Origin: a candidate division BRC1 bacterium ADurb.Bin183
Lineage (GTDB): Bacteria > Sumerlaeota > Sumerlaeia > MWCT01
Length of the DNA: 64,000 nucleotides
NCBI GenBank assembly: GCA_002070185.1
Contig: MWCT01000002.1
Coordinates: forward strand, 124,001-188,000
Direction: 5' to 3'
Position numbers and translations under genes: made by a program. Within the stretch, counting starts at the first letter, position 1. Each line of letters begins with the position of its first letter. Positions 35,002 through 43,165 of this stretch are shown here, one piece after another. Under the pieces are notes generated by a model that was given only the letters and a program-made list of their open reading frames with translations, was not told the DNA's origin and did not search any database.

Positions 35002-36381
35002 ATGGCTGATATTATTAAAGAAGCGGGGCGGGAGATTCCCGTTATTAAACGGGCGCATGTGCTGGTGGTCGGGGGCGGGACGGCGGGCGTGCCTGCCGCT
35101 ATCGCCGCGGCGCGCCGGGGCAAAAAGACCGTTCTTGTCGAGCAACTCGCCTTCCTCGGCGGCACGGCGACTGCGGGACTCGTCACGCCTTTGATGCACA
35201 ATAACATCAAGGGCAACCCTTCGCCTTCCGGCATCAATTCAGAAATTATCGCGCGTCTGCTTGATTGCAACGCGGCGGCGGTTGATAGTAGCGGCAATGA
35301 CGGCTGGTTCGATCCGGTTTATCTGGCATTTGTCCTTGAGCAGATGGCTCTGGAAGCAGGGGTTGATATTTTATTCAACTCTTTTTTTTGTTCCGCTATC
35401 TGCGATGGAGGCGTTATCAAGGGCATCGTTGTGGAGAACAAGGGCGGTCGCGGAGCGATTCTGGCAGAGCGTGTGATTGACGCCACCGGCGATGCGGATG
35501 TTGCCTTTCGATGCGGCGCGCCGTTTGCTTCCGGCAGACCGGGCAATGGCATCAATCAGCCGACCAGTTTGCGTTTTGAAATGGGCGGAATAGATTTTGA
35601 TAAATTCTGCCGGTTTTTGGAATCGCTGGGGCAGAAGGGGGAGATGTCGCCGCCTTTTTTCCATACTGCTATGGTTTGGGGGCGGAAGTGGGCGCTGGAG
35701 CCGATTTTTCGTCAGGCGGTTGAGGCGGGAGATCTTGAGGAGCGGGACGGGAATTATTTTCAGGCGTTCGGGATTCCGGGCAAACCGGGGTGTGTTTCGT
35801 TCAACTGTCCGGAGATTGAACCGGAGGCGGATGTGACGCGTCCGGATTATCAATCGCATGCGCTTGTGGATGGGCGCCGCGCCATCTTGCGGCTTGTTTG
35901 TTTTATGAAAAAGTATTTTGCGGGTTTTGAAAATGCGTGGTTGATGCATGGGGCGGCGATGCTGGGCGTGCGGGAATCGCGTCGGATTGTCGGCGAATAT
36001 GTGCTGACTAGTCGTGATATTTTGACATATACCAAATTTGAGGATGCGATTGCGCGGAGCAATTATCCTGTGGATGTTCACGGGGCGCAGGTGGAATGCG
36101 GGGAGTTTGAGATTCCCATTGTTCCGGAGGGAGAGCGTTATTTTGAAATCCCTTATCGCTGCCTTGTGCCGAAGGGGGTGGAGAATCTGCTTGTGGCGGG
36201 GCGCTCTTTTTCATCGGATTATGTCGGACAGTCGTCGCCGAGGGTGCAGCCGAGTTGCCGCGCCTTCGGAGAGGCTGCGGGAATTGCCGCGGCGCTTTCG
36301 ATGGAGATGGGGATAAATCCCCGCGCCCTTGACGGACGCAAGGTGCGCGCCATTATGAAAGAAGCGGGCGCATATTTATAA
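35002..36381 (+). CDS. FAD-dependent oxidoreductase (FAD_oxidored family)
   Basis: A 459-residue flavoprotein without an obvious signal. It starts with an FAD-binding Rossmann motif VLVVGGGTAGVPAAIAAARR and the second acidic ribose-binding strand KTVLVEQ. The family-typical FLGGTATAGLVTPLMH follows, then RVIDATGDADVAFRCGAPF and the C-terminal NLLVAGRSFSSDYVGQSSPRVQPSCRAFGEAAGIAA. These enzymes are numerous in bacteria that degrade complex carbohydrates, but the substrate is generally unknown. GGAGAG precedes the ATG by ten bases. The papain-like protease gene starts 18 bp after it (GGGG ribosome site), so they may be co-transcribed; a functional link is not evident. Confidence 0.85.
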   Translation: MADIIKEAGREIPVIKRAHVLVVGGGTAGVPAAIAAARRGKKTVLVEQLAFLGGTATAGLVTPLMHNNIKGNPSPSGINSEIIARLLDCNAAAVDSSGNDGWFDPVYLAFVLEQMALEAGVDILFNSFFCSAICDGGVIKGIVVENKGGRGAILAERVIDATGDADVAFRCGAPFASGRPGNGINQPTSLRFEMGGIDFDKFCRFLESLGQKGEMSPPFFHTAMVWGRKWALEPIFRQAVEAGDLEERDGNYFQAFGIPGKPGCVSFNCPEIEPEADVTRPDYQSHALVDGRRAILRLVCFMKKYFAGFENAWLMHGAAMLGVRESRRIVGEYVLTSRDILTYTKFEDAIARSNYPVDVHGAQVECGEFEIPIVPEGERYFEIPYRCLVPKGVENLLVAGRSFSSDYVGQSSPRVQPSCRAFGEAAGIAAALSMEMGINPRALDGRKVRAIMKEAGAYL

Positions 36382-36399
36382 ATTATGCGGGGTTGTATT

Positions 36400-37833
36400 A
36401 TGAAAAAAGTTATCATTATATCAATCATTCTATTGATTGCTTTTTGCTCATGGAACGCTTTTGGCATTAATGCGGCGGATGTGCAAAAATCTATTCAGGA
36501 AAAGGGCGAGCAGTGGCTGGCGGGGGATACTGCGGTTTCCAAGTTGACGCCCGAACAGCAGAAGAAACTCGGAGGTGCGCTGCCCGAACCGGCGTCCATT
36601 CTGGAACGTAAAATCAAAGAGGGCGCGAAAAGGCAGCTCAAAGACGTCCGCGCGATACCTGCAAAATGGGATTGGCGCGATAAGGACGGTCAGAATTGGG
36701 TCTCGCCCATTCGGGATCAGGATCCTTACGGGACATGCGCCGCCTTTTCAAGCATTGCCTGCCTTGAGTCTTTGATGAAAATTCAAAGCGGCAATCCCTC
36801 GCTTAACGTGGATTTATCGGAGCGATTCATTTTTGCTTATGGCGGCGGGGATATAAACAAAGGCTGGTGGGCTTCGCAGGCTGGGGATTTTCTCATGACG
36901 GTTGGAACCGTTTCAGAAGTCAATTATCCTTATTCCGCATGGACGGGAGAGATACCTTCGGACGCTCCCACCAATCACATCTTCAATAACAAAAGTTTTT
37001 TTGTCGAGGATTGGATAGCCCTTGCCATGCCCGGCTCTCCGGCAACCGAAGAGCAGATTAAAACAGCCGTAATGGATGGACCTATTATGGCATGGCTGAA
37101 TATTTATGAGGATTTGACGACTTATTCAGGGGGCGTTTACAGCCACATTACCGGCGGTTTTCTGGGCGCGCATTATGTGGCTCTCATCGGCTGGGATGAC
37201 GCCGGGGATTATTGGATTTGCAAGAACAGCTGGGGAACGTGGTGGGGCGAAAGCGGATTTTTGCGCATCAGGAAATCCAACGGCGGCGCAAGCGATTTTT
37301 GCCAATACGCCTATAAATTATTTCCCCGCATATCGGAAGGCATGATGTATTTCAAAGGCAGCGAGGGCGCTTTAGCCATTCCAGACGGGGCATCGCATCT
37401 TATTGATTCTGCGATTGTGCGCGGGTTTGCTCAACCGCAGGATATTACAATTGGATTCCGCGCTATCCATCCCCGCCTAACAGATTTGAAGTTCTGGTTG
37501 CAGAATCCCGCAAGCGGCAGTGTTCTTTTCCTTGATAAAAAAGGCGGGAGCTATCCAAATTTTGAGGGGCTTTTCCTGAATGGCAAATGCTCATGGAGCG
37601 TCAGCGATTTGATTAACATGCGCCAGATGAGCGGCATTGAGTTTGGCTCCTATCGCGGCTGCGCTCGTCCGGATAATAATATTCTATCTTTGACAGCCAA
37701 TTCGGGCGGCTCGTGGTCAATCAAGATTCAGGATGATGTTGCCGGACAATCGGGAAGCCTTTCTTGGTGGGGCGTTTATTTAAGCGCAGAGCCTGCGACG
37801 AATGTGCCTTCATTAAATTGGAATGGTTATTAG
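36400..37833 (+). CDS. Secreted papain-like (C1) cysteine protease with C-terminal P-like domain
   Basis: A 477-residue exported protein (MKKVIIISIILLIAFCSWNAFG signal). A short pro-region is followed by a C1 peptidase domain beginning IPAKWDWRDKDG. The catalytic Cys is in YGTCAAFSSIACLES, the oxyanion Gln in SPIRDQDPYG, the His in GAHYVALIGWDD and the Asn in CKNSWGTWWGESGF. After about residue 325 a beta-sandwich resembling the proprotein-convertase P domain follows (DSAIVRGFAQPQDITIG, PASGSVLFLDKKGG, SWSIKIQDDVAGQSGSLSWW). The active-site set is complete, so an active secreted protease is expected. The start at 36400 was chosen over ATG 36385 because a GGGGTTG site precedes it. Confidence 0.88.
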   Translation: MKKVIIISIILLIAFCSWNAFGINAADVQKSIQEKGEQWLAGDTAVSKLTPEQQKKLGGALPEPASILERKIKEGAKRQLKDVRAIPAKWDWRDKDGQNWVSPIRDQDPYGTCAAFSSIACLESLMKIQSGNPSLNVDLSERFIFAYGGGDINKGWWASQAGDFLMTVGTVSEVNYPYSAWTGEIPSDAPTNHIFNNKSFFVEDWIALAMPGSPATEEQIKTAVMDGPIMAWLNIYEDLTTYSGGVYSHITGGFLGAHYVALIGWDDAGDYWICKNSWGTWWGESGFLRIRKSNGGASDFCQYAYKLFPRISEGMMYFKGSEGALAIPDGASHLIDSAIVRGFAQPQDITIGFRAIHPRLTDLKFWLQNPASGSVLFLDKKGGSYPNFEGLFLNGKCSWSVSDLINMRQMSGIEFGSYRGCARPDNNILSLTANSGGSWSIKIQDDVAGQSGSLSWWGVYLSAEPATNVPSLNWNGY

Positions 37834-37883
37834 AGATAAATCACCTTATAGTTCGTTGTTATTTTTTAACATTTGATGCGATT

Positions 37884-39071
37884 TTATGGCTCTCGGACAA
37901 GGCGGAATCCGCCTGCTTTATACCATGGCGGATTTTGGAATCGTTCGCCCGGGCGGATATATTGGGATGATGAAATGAAGTTTCCGCCTTTCAGAACTTT
38001 TTCATTTCCGATTTCAGGACCTGCGGGGTTTTTTGAAGTTGTGATATCGGACGCGCCATCGAACCAGTCGCGGCACCATTCCATCACGTTTCCAGCCACG
38101 TCGTAGATTCCGAAGCGATTGGGCGGATATGTCCCAACTGGCATAAGGTTTTCCCACGCCTTTCCGTCGCGGCGTCCAAAATTGGCGCGCCCATCGGGGT
38201 TTTCGTTTCCCCATGGGAACGGCTGGACGACAAGACCTCCGCGCGCCGCCCTCTCCCATTGAGCCTCCGTTGGGAGGAGATATTTTCGTTTTGTGCCTTT
38301 GGAAAGCATCTCGCAAAAGGCGTTTGCGCCGACCCAAGACAAGGGATAAGCTGGTTTATTTTCGCATCCGGGGCGAGGTATGAATTTGCCCTCTTTTTTG
38401 ATAATGGTGGAGTCGTCGAATATTAAAATGAAATCCTTTTTTTCGGGGTCTTTTACTGCATTGAGGAAGATGCAATATTGGCGCGCGGTGACCTCATGTT
38501 TGCCAATCCAATAACCGTCAAGGAAGACAAGGGGGGAGCCGGATGAACCCCAGCGGCTGCCGTATGTGAATTGTCCGGAGTTAATCCAAATCATTTCCAT
38601 ATCCAGCCCGCCCGCCTTTTCCACATAATCTTTGGAGGGGTCAAGATCAGGCGGAAGCGGCTCAGGGGTATTTTTAACCATTGTTTCGCGGGGGCGCGGT
38701 TTTTCGGGCGTCCAGTTTATGATATCGTCATCTGTTCCCGCTATGCGGTCGGGACCTTTAGAAAAGAGGTCAAAGGGTTTATCATGCGCGCCGGGGAATT
38801 GGTAATCGTATTTTTCTCCCCATAAATCAACAGGTTCTTGCGGGAGATAAGGACCTTTCCAAGTTTCGGGGTCAACAGTGATGGGGCGGCGCACAAGGGC
38901 GGCAAGTCCCTGTTGCGTTCCGGGGAAAGTTCCGACATCTTTTTCATATTCAGAGAGGGCTTTTTCAATAGGTTCAAGAAGCCCTGTGCCCTCTTGTGCG
39001 GATAAAAATGGGGCAAACAAGCAAAAAGCCAACGAAAAATGGATGATTTTTTTTATCATAGATAAGAACAT
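37884..39071 (-). CDS. Secreted fusion of a GspG-like pseudopilin domain and a SUMF1 (formylglycine-generating-enzyme-like) domain
   Basis: 395 residues. A normal Sec signal (IIHFSLAFCLFAPFLSAQ) replaces the prepilin leader. Residues about 30-120 match the GspG globular domain: ALSEYEKDVGTFPGTQQGL, WKGPYLPQEP, DLWGEKYDYQFPG, and DLFSKGPDRIAGTDDDIINW with the acidic loop that binds calcium in GspG. From about 155 to the end it is a SUMF1/FGE-sulfatase domain (EMIWINSGQFTYGS, GKHEVTARQYC, PTEAQWERAARGG, GIYDVAGNVMEWCRDW, KVLKGGNF, GFRLVREP). I do not see the paired active-site cysteines of true FGE, so it may be a binding or lectin-like SUMF1 domain. It is divergent from a pseudopilin gene. Confidence 0.85.
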   Translation of the reverse strand: MFLSMIKKIIHFSLAFCLFAPFLSAQEGTGLLEPIEKALSEYEKDVGTFPGTQQGLAALVRRPITVDPETWKGPYLPQEPVDLWGEKYDYQFPGAHDKPFDLFSKGPDRIAGTDDDIINWTPEKPRPRETMVKNTPEPLPPDLDPSKDYVEKAGGLDMEMIWINSGQFTYGSRWGSSGSPLVFLDGYWIGKHEVTARQYCIFLNAVKDPEKKDFILIFDDSTIIKKEGKFIPRPGCENKPAYPLSWVGANAFCEMLSKGTKRKYLLPTEAQWERAARGGLVVQPFPWGNENPDGRANFGRRDGKAWENLMPVGTYPPNRFGIYDVAGNVMEWCRDWFDGASDITTSKNPAGPEIGNEKVLKGGNFISSSQYIRPGERFQNPPWYKAGGFRLVREP

Positions 39072-39089
39072 ATATTGAAAATATGTTCT
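39065..39089. repeat. 9-bp inverted repeat at the start of the GspG-SUMF1 gene
   Basis: AGAACATAT (39065-39073) and ATATGTTCT (39081-39089) are perfect inverted copies around ATTGAAA. The repeat overlaps the ATG at 39071 and lies in the 106-bp space between two divergent genes. It could be an operator for one or both, or a translation-controlling hairpin. If the protein starts at ATG 39059 it lies wholly in the leader. Confidence 0.45.
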
Positions 39090-39136
39090 GCGTCAAGGCA
39101 GAATTTTGTTGACCGTTGAAACGTTTTAATAGCATG

Positions 39137-39160
39137 GGTTTTTTATCTTTGATAAAAACC
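39137..39160. repeat. Hairpin in the leader of the pseudopilin gene
   Basis: GGTTTTTTATC (39137-39147) pairs with GATAAAAACC (39151-39160) around a three-base loop, with one bulged T. It ends 17 bases before the pseudopilin ATG, just ahead of its AGGA ribosome site. It may affect translation or be chance AT-rich pairing. Confidence 0.3.
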
Positions 39161-39177
39161 AAATCAGGAATCTTTGT

Positions 39178-39762
39178 ATGAAAGTAAAATTAGGATTTAC
39201 GCTTATTGAACTCCTTATCGTTGTGGCGATTATCGCCATCCTTGCGGCTATCGCCGTCCCTAACTTTTTGGAGGCGCAGATTCGTTCAAAGGTCTCGCGC
39301 GCCAGAGCGGACATGCGCTCGGTTGCCACAGCGTTGGAATCATATCGCACCGACCACAACGATTATCCATGGATTGAACGATATCCAGGCTATGCCTTGC
39401 CGCGCACCTTGACTACTCCGCAGGCTTATTTGACGTCTATACCTAAAGATAGTTTCGGTTTATCCAAGTCAACGGATTTATACAACGATCCAGCCGAAAC
39501 ATGGAAGACAACTCTGGATTATTTTTATGCAACGAAAAAATATTATGATTTCTATGGTTGGCTCTGGCATGTATATCCGGGCGGCAGCACGGGCAATCCG
39601 GCGGCTTGGGTATTCCAAAGCAAGGGACCCGACCTTTGCTGGGCGCGAAGACCTTCCGATGGGGGCGTGGGCGTGGATGAACTTGATCGTCCGTATACAT
39701 ATCAATACGATCCCACTAACGGCACTGTGAGTCTCGGGAATATTGTGCGTTCTGGTCCTTGA
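39178..39762 (+). CDS. Type II secretion/type IV pilin-like pseudopilin
   Basis: A 194-residue prepilin. The leader MKVKLG is followed by the cleavage/methylation motif FTLIELLIVVAIIAILAAIA with the conserved Glu5, then an amphipathic helix (EAQIRSKVSRARADMRSVAT) and a globular domain with LESYRTDHNDYPW and a C-terminal DELDRPYTYQYDPTNG. The long insert around TTPQAY to GWLWHVYPGG and the FQSKGPDL motif are like the solo GspG-type pseudopilins that occur in many copies in some candidate phyla. It would be processed by a prepilin peptidase and sit in the inner membrane or a pseudopilus. It is divergent from the GspG-SUMF1 fusion, which carries a related globular domain. Confidence 0.9.
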   Translation: MKVKLGFTLIELLIVVAIIAILAAIAVPNFLEAQIRSKVSRARADMRSVATALESYRTDHNDYPWIERYPGYALPRTLTTPQAYLTSIPKDSFGLSKSTDLYNDPAETWKTTLDYFYATKKYYDFYGWLWHVYPGGSTGNPAAWVFQSKGPDLCWARRPSDGGVGVDELDRPYTYQYDPTNGTVSLGNIVRSGP

Positions 39763-39799
39763 GTTTTCAAGGCTCGAAAAAGGGAAGGCAAACTGGGTT

Positions 39800-39933
39800 T
39801 TAATCTTCGATGATTTTTCGGGGGCGCCAATATCATCGGGGAATGTTATTCCAAGTTTTCTTGCCATTGCCGAATTGATGGCTATCTGCGATGAGAACTT
39901 TTGGTTGCGGTCGGCGACGATGTCTAAATTTTG
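39800..39933 (-). pseudogene. Possible C-terminal remnant of an ABC substrate-binding protein
   Basis: An open minus-strand frame overlapping the end of the Cache gene reads NLDIVADRNQKFSSQIAINS, then AMARKLGITFPDDIGAPEKS. The pattern IN..MA+.LGI..P recalls the last 30 residues of TrpX-type (PF04392-like) binding proteins. No start codon, ribosome site or upstream homology in that frame is seen, so if real it is only a fragment. It may be a chance frame in the 161-bp space between converging genes. Confidence 0.2.
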
Positions 39934-41150
39934 AGATAGATGAAATAAACCATGCCGATGAATTTTCCGCCATCTTTAACTGGGACAAAAAAGAATTGTC
40001 CCGTTTTTCCTTCAAGAAGTTGGCGTTCCAGAAATGATTCTTGCTGTGATTCGAGGATTTTCAAAAAAGCGGCGTCCTTTTCGTATGTCCCCGTTCGGAA
40101 ATCATAAAGGGCAAGGCTGTTTTCCTTTGGATATCCGCCGATATTGACGCCTTCGGGGGATATCCATTGAATGGAATATATGCCGTAATGGCGTTTGTGA
40201 AATTCTTTGAAGATTGAGTTTATATTATCATCATTCCGCTCCGACATGTTTTTTATCAGCGTTGCATCTTTGGCTAATTTTCTTAAGGCATCCATGGCTG
40301 GAAGTTCAACGAAAGAGGCTTTTGTTTTTTTATTTGGAGCCGCTCCATCCGCCAGCGCATGTTCCGCGACAAGGCGATATTGTGCGTCATGGATGCCGAA
40401 GGTTGTCCAATAAACGTTTTTATAAACTCTTGTCTGGCTGCTTCTATCATAGTAATTGTATTCGCCTGCGCCGTTTTCCTTTTCAGCGATTTCTTTACCA
40501 AGCGCCATGAGTTCGGGGAACTCCTGATACAATAAATCTGTAAAAAGGTTTCGCCCGATTTCTTCGATATTCTCTTTGAAAATAATCCTGCCATCCTTTT
40601 GCATAACCCATGCTTTCAGGGGAATGCCAGCTGTGGCGGCGGTGATAGCGCGCGAAGTAAGCGCATCGAGCCGCAAAAGGAGACTGACCGAGGCGGTTAT
40701 CTTTTTTTCATCGGAAAAAATGGGATGGGCAAAACTGACGGCATCGAATCCCTCCGCGCTTCGGAAGACTTCGCTTAATACAGGCGCGCCCTTTGCGCGG
40801 AGTCGAATCACATGGGGCTGCGAGCTGATATCAACCCCCTCATGGGATTTGAAGTCTTTCGGCTCAATCATCGTCATGATGCCGTTGATATCCACAAAGG
40901 CGCAGTCATAAACGGCGGGATCTTTTTTGCAAAAGTCGTTAAGAATCTGTCTTATATCTTTTTCTTTCAAATCGGCGGCGGAAAGGTTCCGGGCGGCTTC
41001 AGCAAGATATTTGTCAATAGATTCGAGGTTGCTGGAGATATCCGCTTTCATCTTTGAAAGAGCCGGCGGTTGATTAATCGGCGTTTCATCCGCATTTATA
41101 AGGTTGATTGCCATCAAAGAAAACAAGATGACAAACAGTTTCTTTTTCAT
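39924..41150 (-). CDS. Secreted Cache-like sensor-domain protein without a signalling domain
   Basis: A 408-residue exported protein (MKKKLFVILFSLMAINLINA signal). The body has the layout of periplasmic Cache (PDC) sensors: a helical start with ALSKMKADISSNLESIDKYL, strands YDCAFVDINGIMTMIEP and FAHPIFSDEKKITASVSLLL, and LKAWVMQKDGRIIFKENIEEIG. A second similar half follows (HYGIYSIQWISPEGVNIGGYP to GQFFFVPVKDGGKFIGMVYFI), so it is probably two Cache domains in tandem. Normally such domains are followed by a membrane span and a kinase or methyl-accepting domain. Here the protein ends, so it would be a free periplasmic or surface ligand-binder. It lies 15 bp upstream-facing of the glycosidase-like gene on the same strand. 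Confidence 0.7.
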   Translation of the reverse strand: MKKKLFVILFSLMAINLINADETPINQPPALSKMKADISSNLESIDKYLAEAARNLSAADLKEKDIRQILNDFCKKDPAVYDCAFVDINGIMTMIEPKDFKSHEGVDISSQPHVIRLRAKGAPVLSEVFRSAEGFDAVSFAHPIFSDEKKITASVSLLLRLDALTSRAITAATAGIPLKAWVMQKDGRIIFKENIEEIGRNLFTDLLYQEFPELMALGKEIAEKENGAGEYNYYDRSSQTRVYKNVYWTTFGIHDAQYRLVAEHALADGAAPNKKTKASFVELPAMDALRKLAKDATLIKNMSERNDDNINSIFKEFHKRHYGIYSIQWISPEGVNIGGYPKENSLALYDFRTGTYEKDAAFLKILESQQESFLERQLLEGKTGQFFFVPVKDGGKFIGMVYFIYLKI

Positions 41151-41165
41151 CTCTTTGGCTCCTTT

Positions 41166-42314
41166 TCATTTGTTGGAATAATCGCCGAGTGAAAACTCAT
41201 AAAATATGATGGAATTAAAACCGCCCTCTCGCGCCTCTTTGCCAAATTGGCGCATCCACGCGAGGTTGCGGCGCGATGGTTTGAGCGAGCCAATATCCGC
41301 ATGAGCCTTTATGACTATATTGGGCTGTATCGCGCGGGAACGAGCCACATACGCCTCAGCATAGGCACGGACAAATTCCGGCTGGAGGTCGGGCTGAGTC
41401 CAATCCTGCCAAGCATCCTCAATAATCAAAACATCCGGTTTGAGGAATTTGAGTGCGGCGTCCAAGTCTTGCGCCTGATACTCGCGGGATTTTTCCGGCG
41501 CCACCGTGCAATCTGAAAGATGCATGTGAATCAGGCGGATGCCCGGGCGGACTTTAAGCGCTTCATCGTAAAGCCGTTTGGAAAATTGCAGAATCGAATT
41601 GACGCGGAAGTCCTGCCATTTGTGATAAATCTGGTAGTTGGTTGTATTGAGCGTTTCCGGGGTGTTCAAAAAATCAATCGGATCCGCGCCTGTTTGCTCC
41701 TTAAAAAGGCGCGTGCAGTTGTCGCAAATGCAGGCGTATTTCCCTCGATTGGGATTTTCCGCATAGGGTCCTCCCCAGATCTCGAACCATGGCTCGGCGA
41801 GTTCAATGGCATCATAGGGAACGGCGCCCAATATTCGCCGAACCTCGGAGCAGGCGTGTTCAGTAAAAGCCTCTGAGTTAGGGCAGAGATAGACGCGCCA
41901 GTCATATCGGCTGGAACCGTCAAGCATCTTCTGCCGCCAGTCCGGATGGAGATCATAAGCCGCAAAATCCGTTGTCGGGTAGAGCCTCAGCACACAAGAC
42001 ATGCCTTTTTCATGAAAGGTTTTCACCATTAGGTTCTGCTGCTGCAGCGGGATGTTGGCGACGATGATGATGTGGACGGCGTTGAAGCCGAGGCTTTTAA
42101 TTTCCTCCGCCCAGTCTTCCCACGATTTTTTTTTGTAGAATTCGAACGCCGGATCCACCGCGATGGAATCGCTTGTCAGCCGCTGCATGGCGACCGTTGA
42201 AGAGTTGCCAGTTCCCATCATGATTTCCCCTCCCATATTCAACATAAGTTCATTGGCGCAGGCAGCCCCCGCGCTTAAAAAGAGAATGATTATAAATCTC
42301 AATCGGCGCGTCAT
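41166..42314 (-). CDS. Secreted TIM-barrel glycosidase-like protein
   Basis: A 382-residue exported protein (RRLRFIIILFLSAGAACANE signal). The body looks like a clan GH-A-style barrel: WAEEIKSLGFNAVHIIIV, YDAIELAEPWFEIWGG with a possible acid/base Glu, CICDNCTRLFKEQTG as in several large TIM-barrel glycosidases, IRLIHMHLSDC, and late strands VLIIEDAWQDW and FNSIIFYEFSLGDYS. The GH family is not assignable by eye. ATG 42314 overlaps the permease stop (ATGA) and is preceded by GTGAAAGG, so it is translationally coupled to the sugar permeases. A longer frame upstream lies inside the permease gene. A role in processing the imported glycan is inferred. Confidence 0.75.
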   Translation of the reverse strand: MTRRLRFIIILFLSAGAACANELMLNMGGEIMMGTGNSSTVAMQRLTSDSIAVDPAFEFYKKKSWEDWAEEIKSLGFNAVHIIIVANIPLQQQNLMVKTFHEKGMSCVLRLYPTTDFAAYDLHPDWRQKMLDGSSRYDWRVYLCPNSEAFTEHACSEVRRILGAVPYDAIELAEPWFEIWGGPYAENPNRGKYACICDNCTRLFKEQTGADPIDFLNTPETLNTTNYQIYHKWQDFRVNSILQFSKRLYDEALKVRPGIRLIHMHLSDCTVAPEKSREYQAQDLDAALKFLKPDVLIIEDAWQDWTQPDLQPEFVRAYAEAYVARSRAIQPNIVIKAHADIGSLKPSRRNLAWMRQFGKEAREGGFNSIIFYEFSLGDYSNK

Positions 42315-43141
42315 CCTTTCACCCCGCCGAGCGTGATGCCTTTCACGAATGTTTTTTGGGTGAGGAAAAACAGGACAATCACAGGAAGAGTCATCATCGT
42401 GGATAGCGCCATGAGTTGCGCCCATTCGGCATCGTGCTGACCCAGAAATTGCTGCAACCCCACCGCAAGGGTGTATTTGGAATTATCCGTCAGATAAATC
42501 AGCGGACCCATAAAATCGTTCCAGTTGCCTAAAAAAGTAAAGAGCGCCACCGTCAGAAGCGCCGGTTTTGCCAGCGGAAGGATAATCTTTGCGTAGATGC
42601 CTAATTCCGAACAGCCGTCAATAACCGCCGCTTCGCTTAACTCCTGCGGGATGCCCATAAAGAATTGTCGAAGAAGAAAGATGAAAAACGCCGAGCCGAA
42701 AAATGAGGGAACAATCAGCGGGAGAAATGTTCCAATCCAGCCCAGCTCGCGGAATATTCTGAAAACGGGCAAGAGCGTAACCTGTCCGGATAGCATCATC
42801 GTTGCAAGCAGAATCAAGAAAAAGAAGTCGCGCCCGAACCAACGGATGCGACCGAAGCCGTAAGCAACCAGACTGCACGAAAGCGCCGCGCCAATCACGT
42901 TGCTGACGCAAATCATAAGCGTGTTAGCCAGATAGCGCAAGAAGGGGATATACCGAATCGCCTTGCTGTAATTCTGCCACTTAAACATTTGCGGCAGCCA
43001 CCGCACCTGCGCCGTGAAAATCTCGCTGTCGCTTTTAAGGGATGTCATCACCATCCAATAAAACGGCACAAAAAAAAGCGCGCCGAAAAATATCAACGCT
43101 CCGTGTCCAGCGATATGATATAATATGTTTTCCTTTTTCAT
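42311..43141 (-). CDS. Sugar ABC transporter permease (MalG type)
   Basis: A 276-residue inner-membrane protein with six predicted spans. The cytoplasmic EAA loop (ELSEAAVIDGCSELGIYAKI, then ILPLAKPAL) docks to the ATPase, and the early FVPFYWMVMTSLKSDSEIF is typical of MalG-type subunits. It follows the MalF-type subunit by 24 bp and overlaps the glycosidase gene by 4 bp. No ATPase is encoded nearby. A shared MsmK/UgpC-like ATPase elsewhere is likely from what is known of these systems. The solute-binding lipoprotein at 30.4 kb is a possible partner. Confidence 0.92.
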   Translation of the reverse strand: MKKENILYHIAGHGALIFFGALFFVPFYWMVMTSLKSDSEIFTAQVRWLPQMFKWQNYSKAIRYIPFLRYLANTLMICVSNVIGAALSCSLVAYGFGRIRWFGRDFFFLILLATMMLSGQVTLLPVFRIFRELGWIGTFLPLIVPSFFGSAFFIFLLRQFFMGIPQELSEAAVIDGCSELGIYAKIILPLAKPALLTVALFTFLGNWNDFMGPLIYLTDNSKYTLAVGLQQFLGQHDAEWAQLMALSTMMTLPVIVLFFLTQKTFVKGITLGGVKG

Positions 43142-43165
43142 CGGTCTTTATCGCCCATAAGATGA

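Noticed and set aside
35371-36081. Minus-strand open frame of 236 codons inside the flavoprotein gene
   Set aside because: Antisense to a clear FAD enzyme; His/Arg-rich without motifs.
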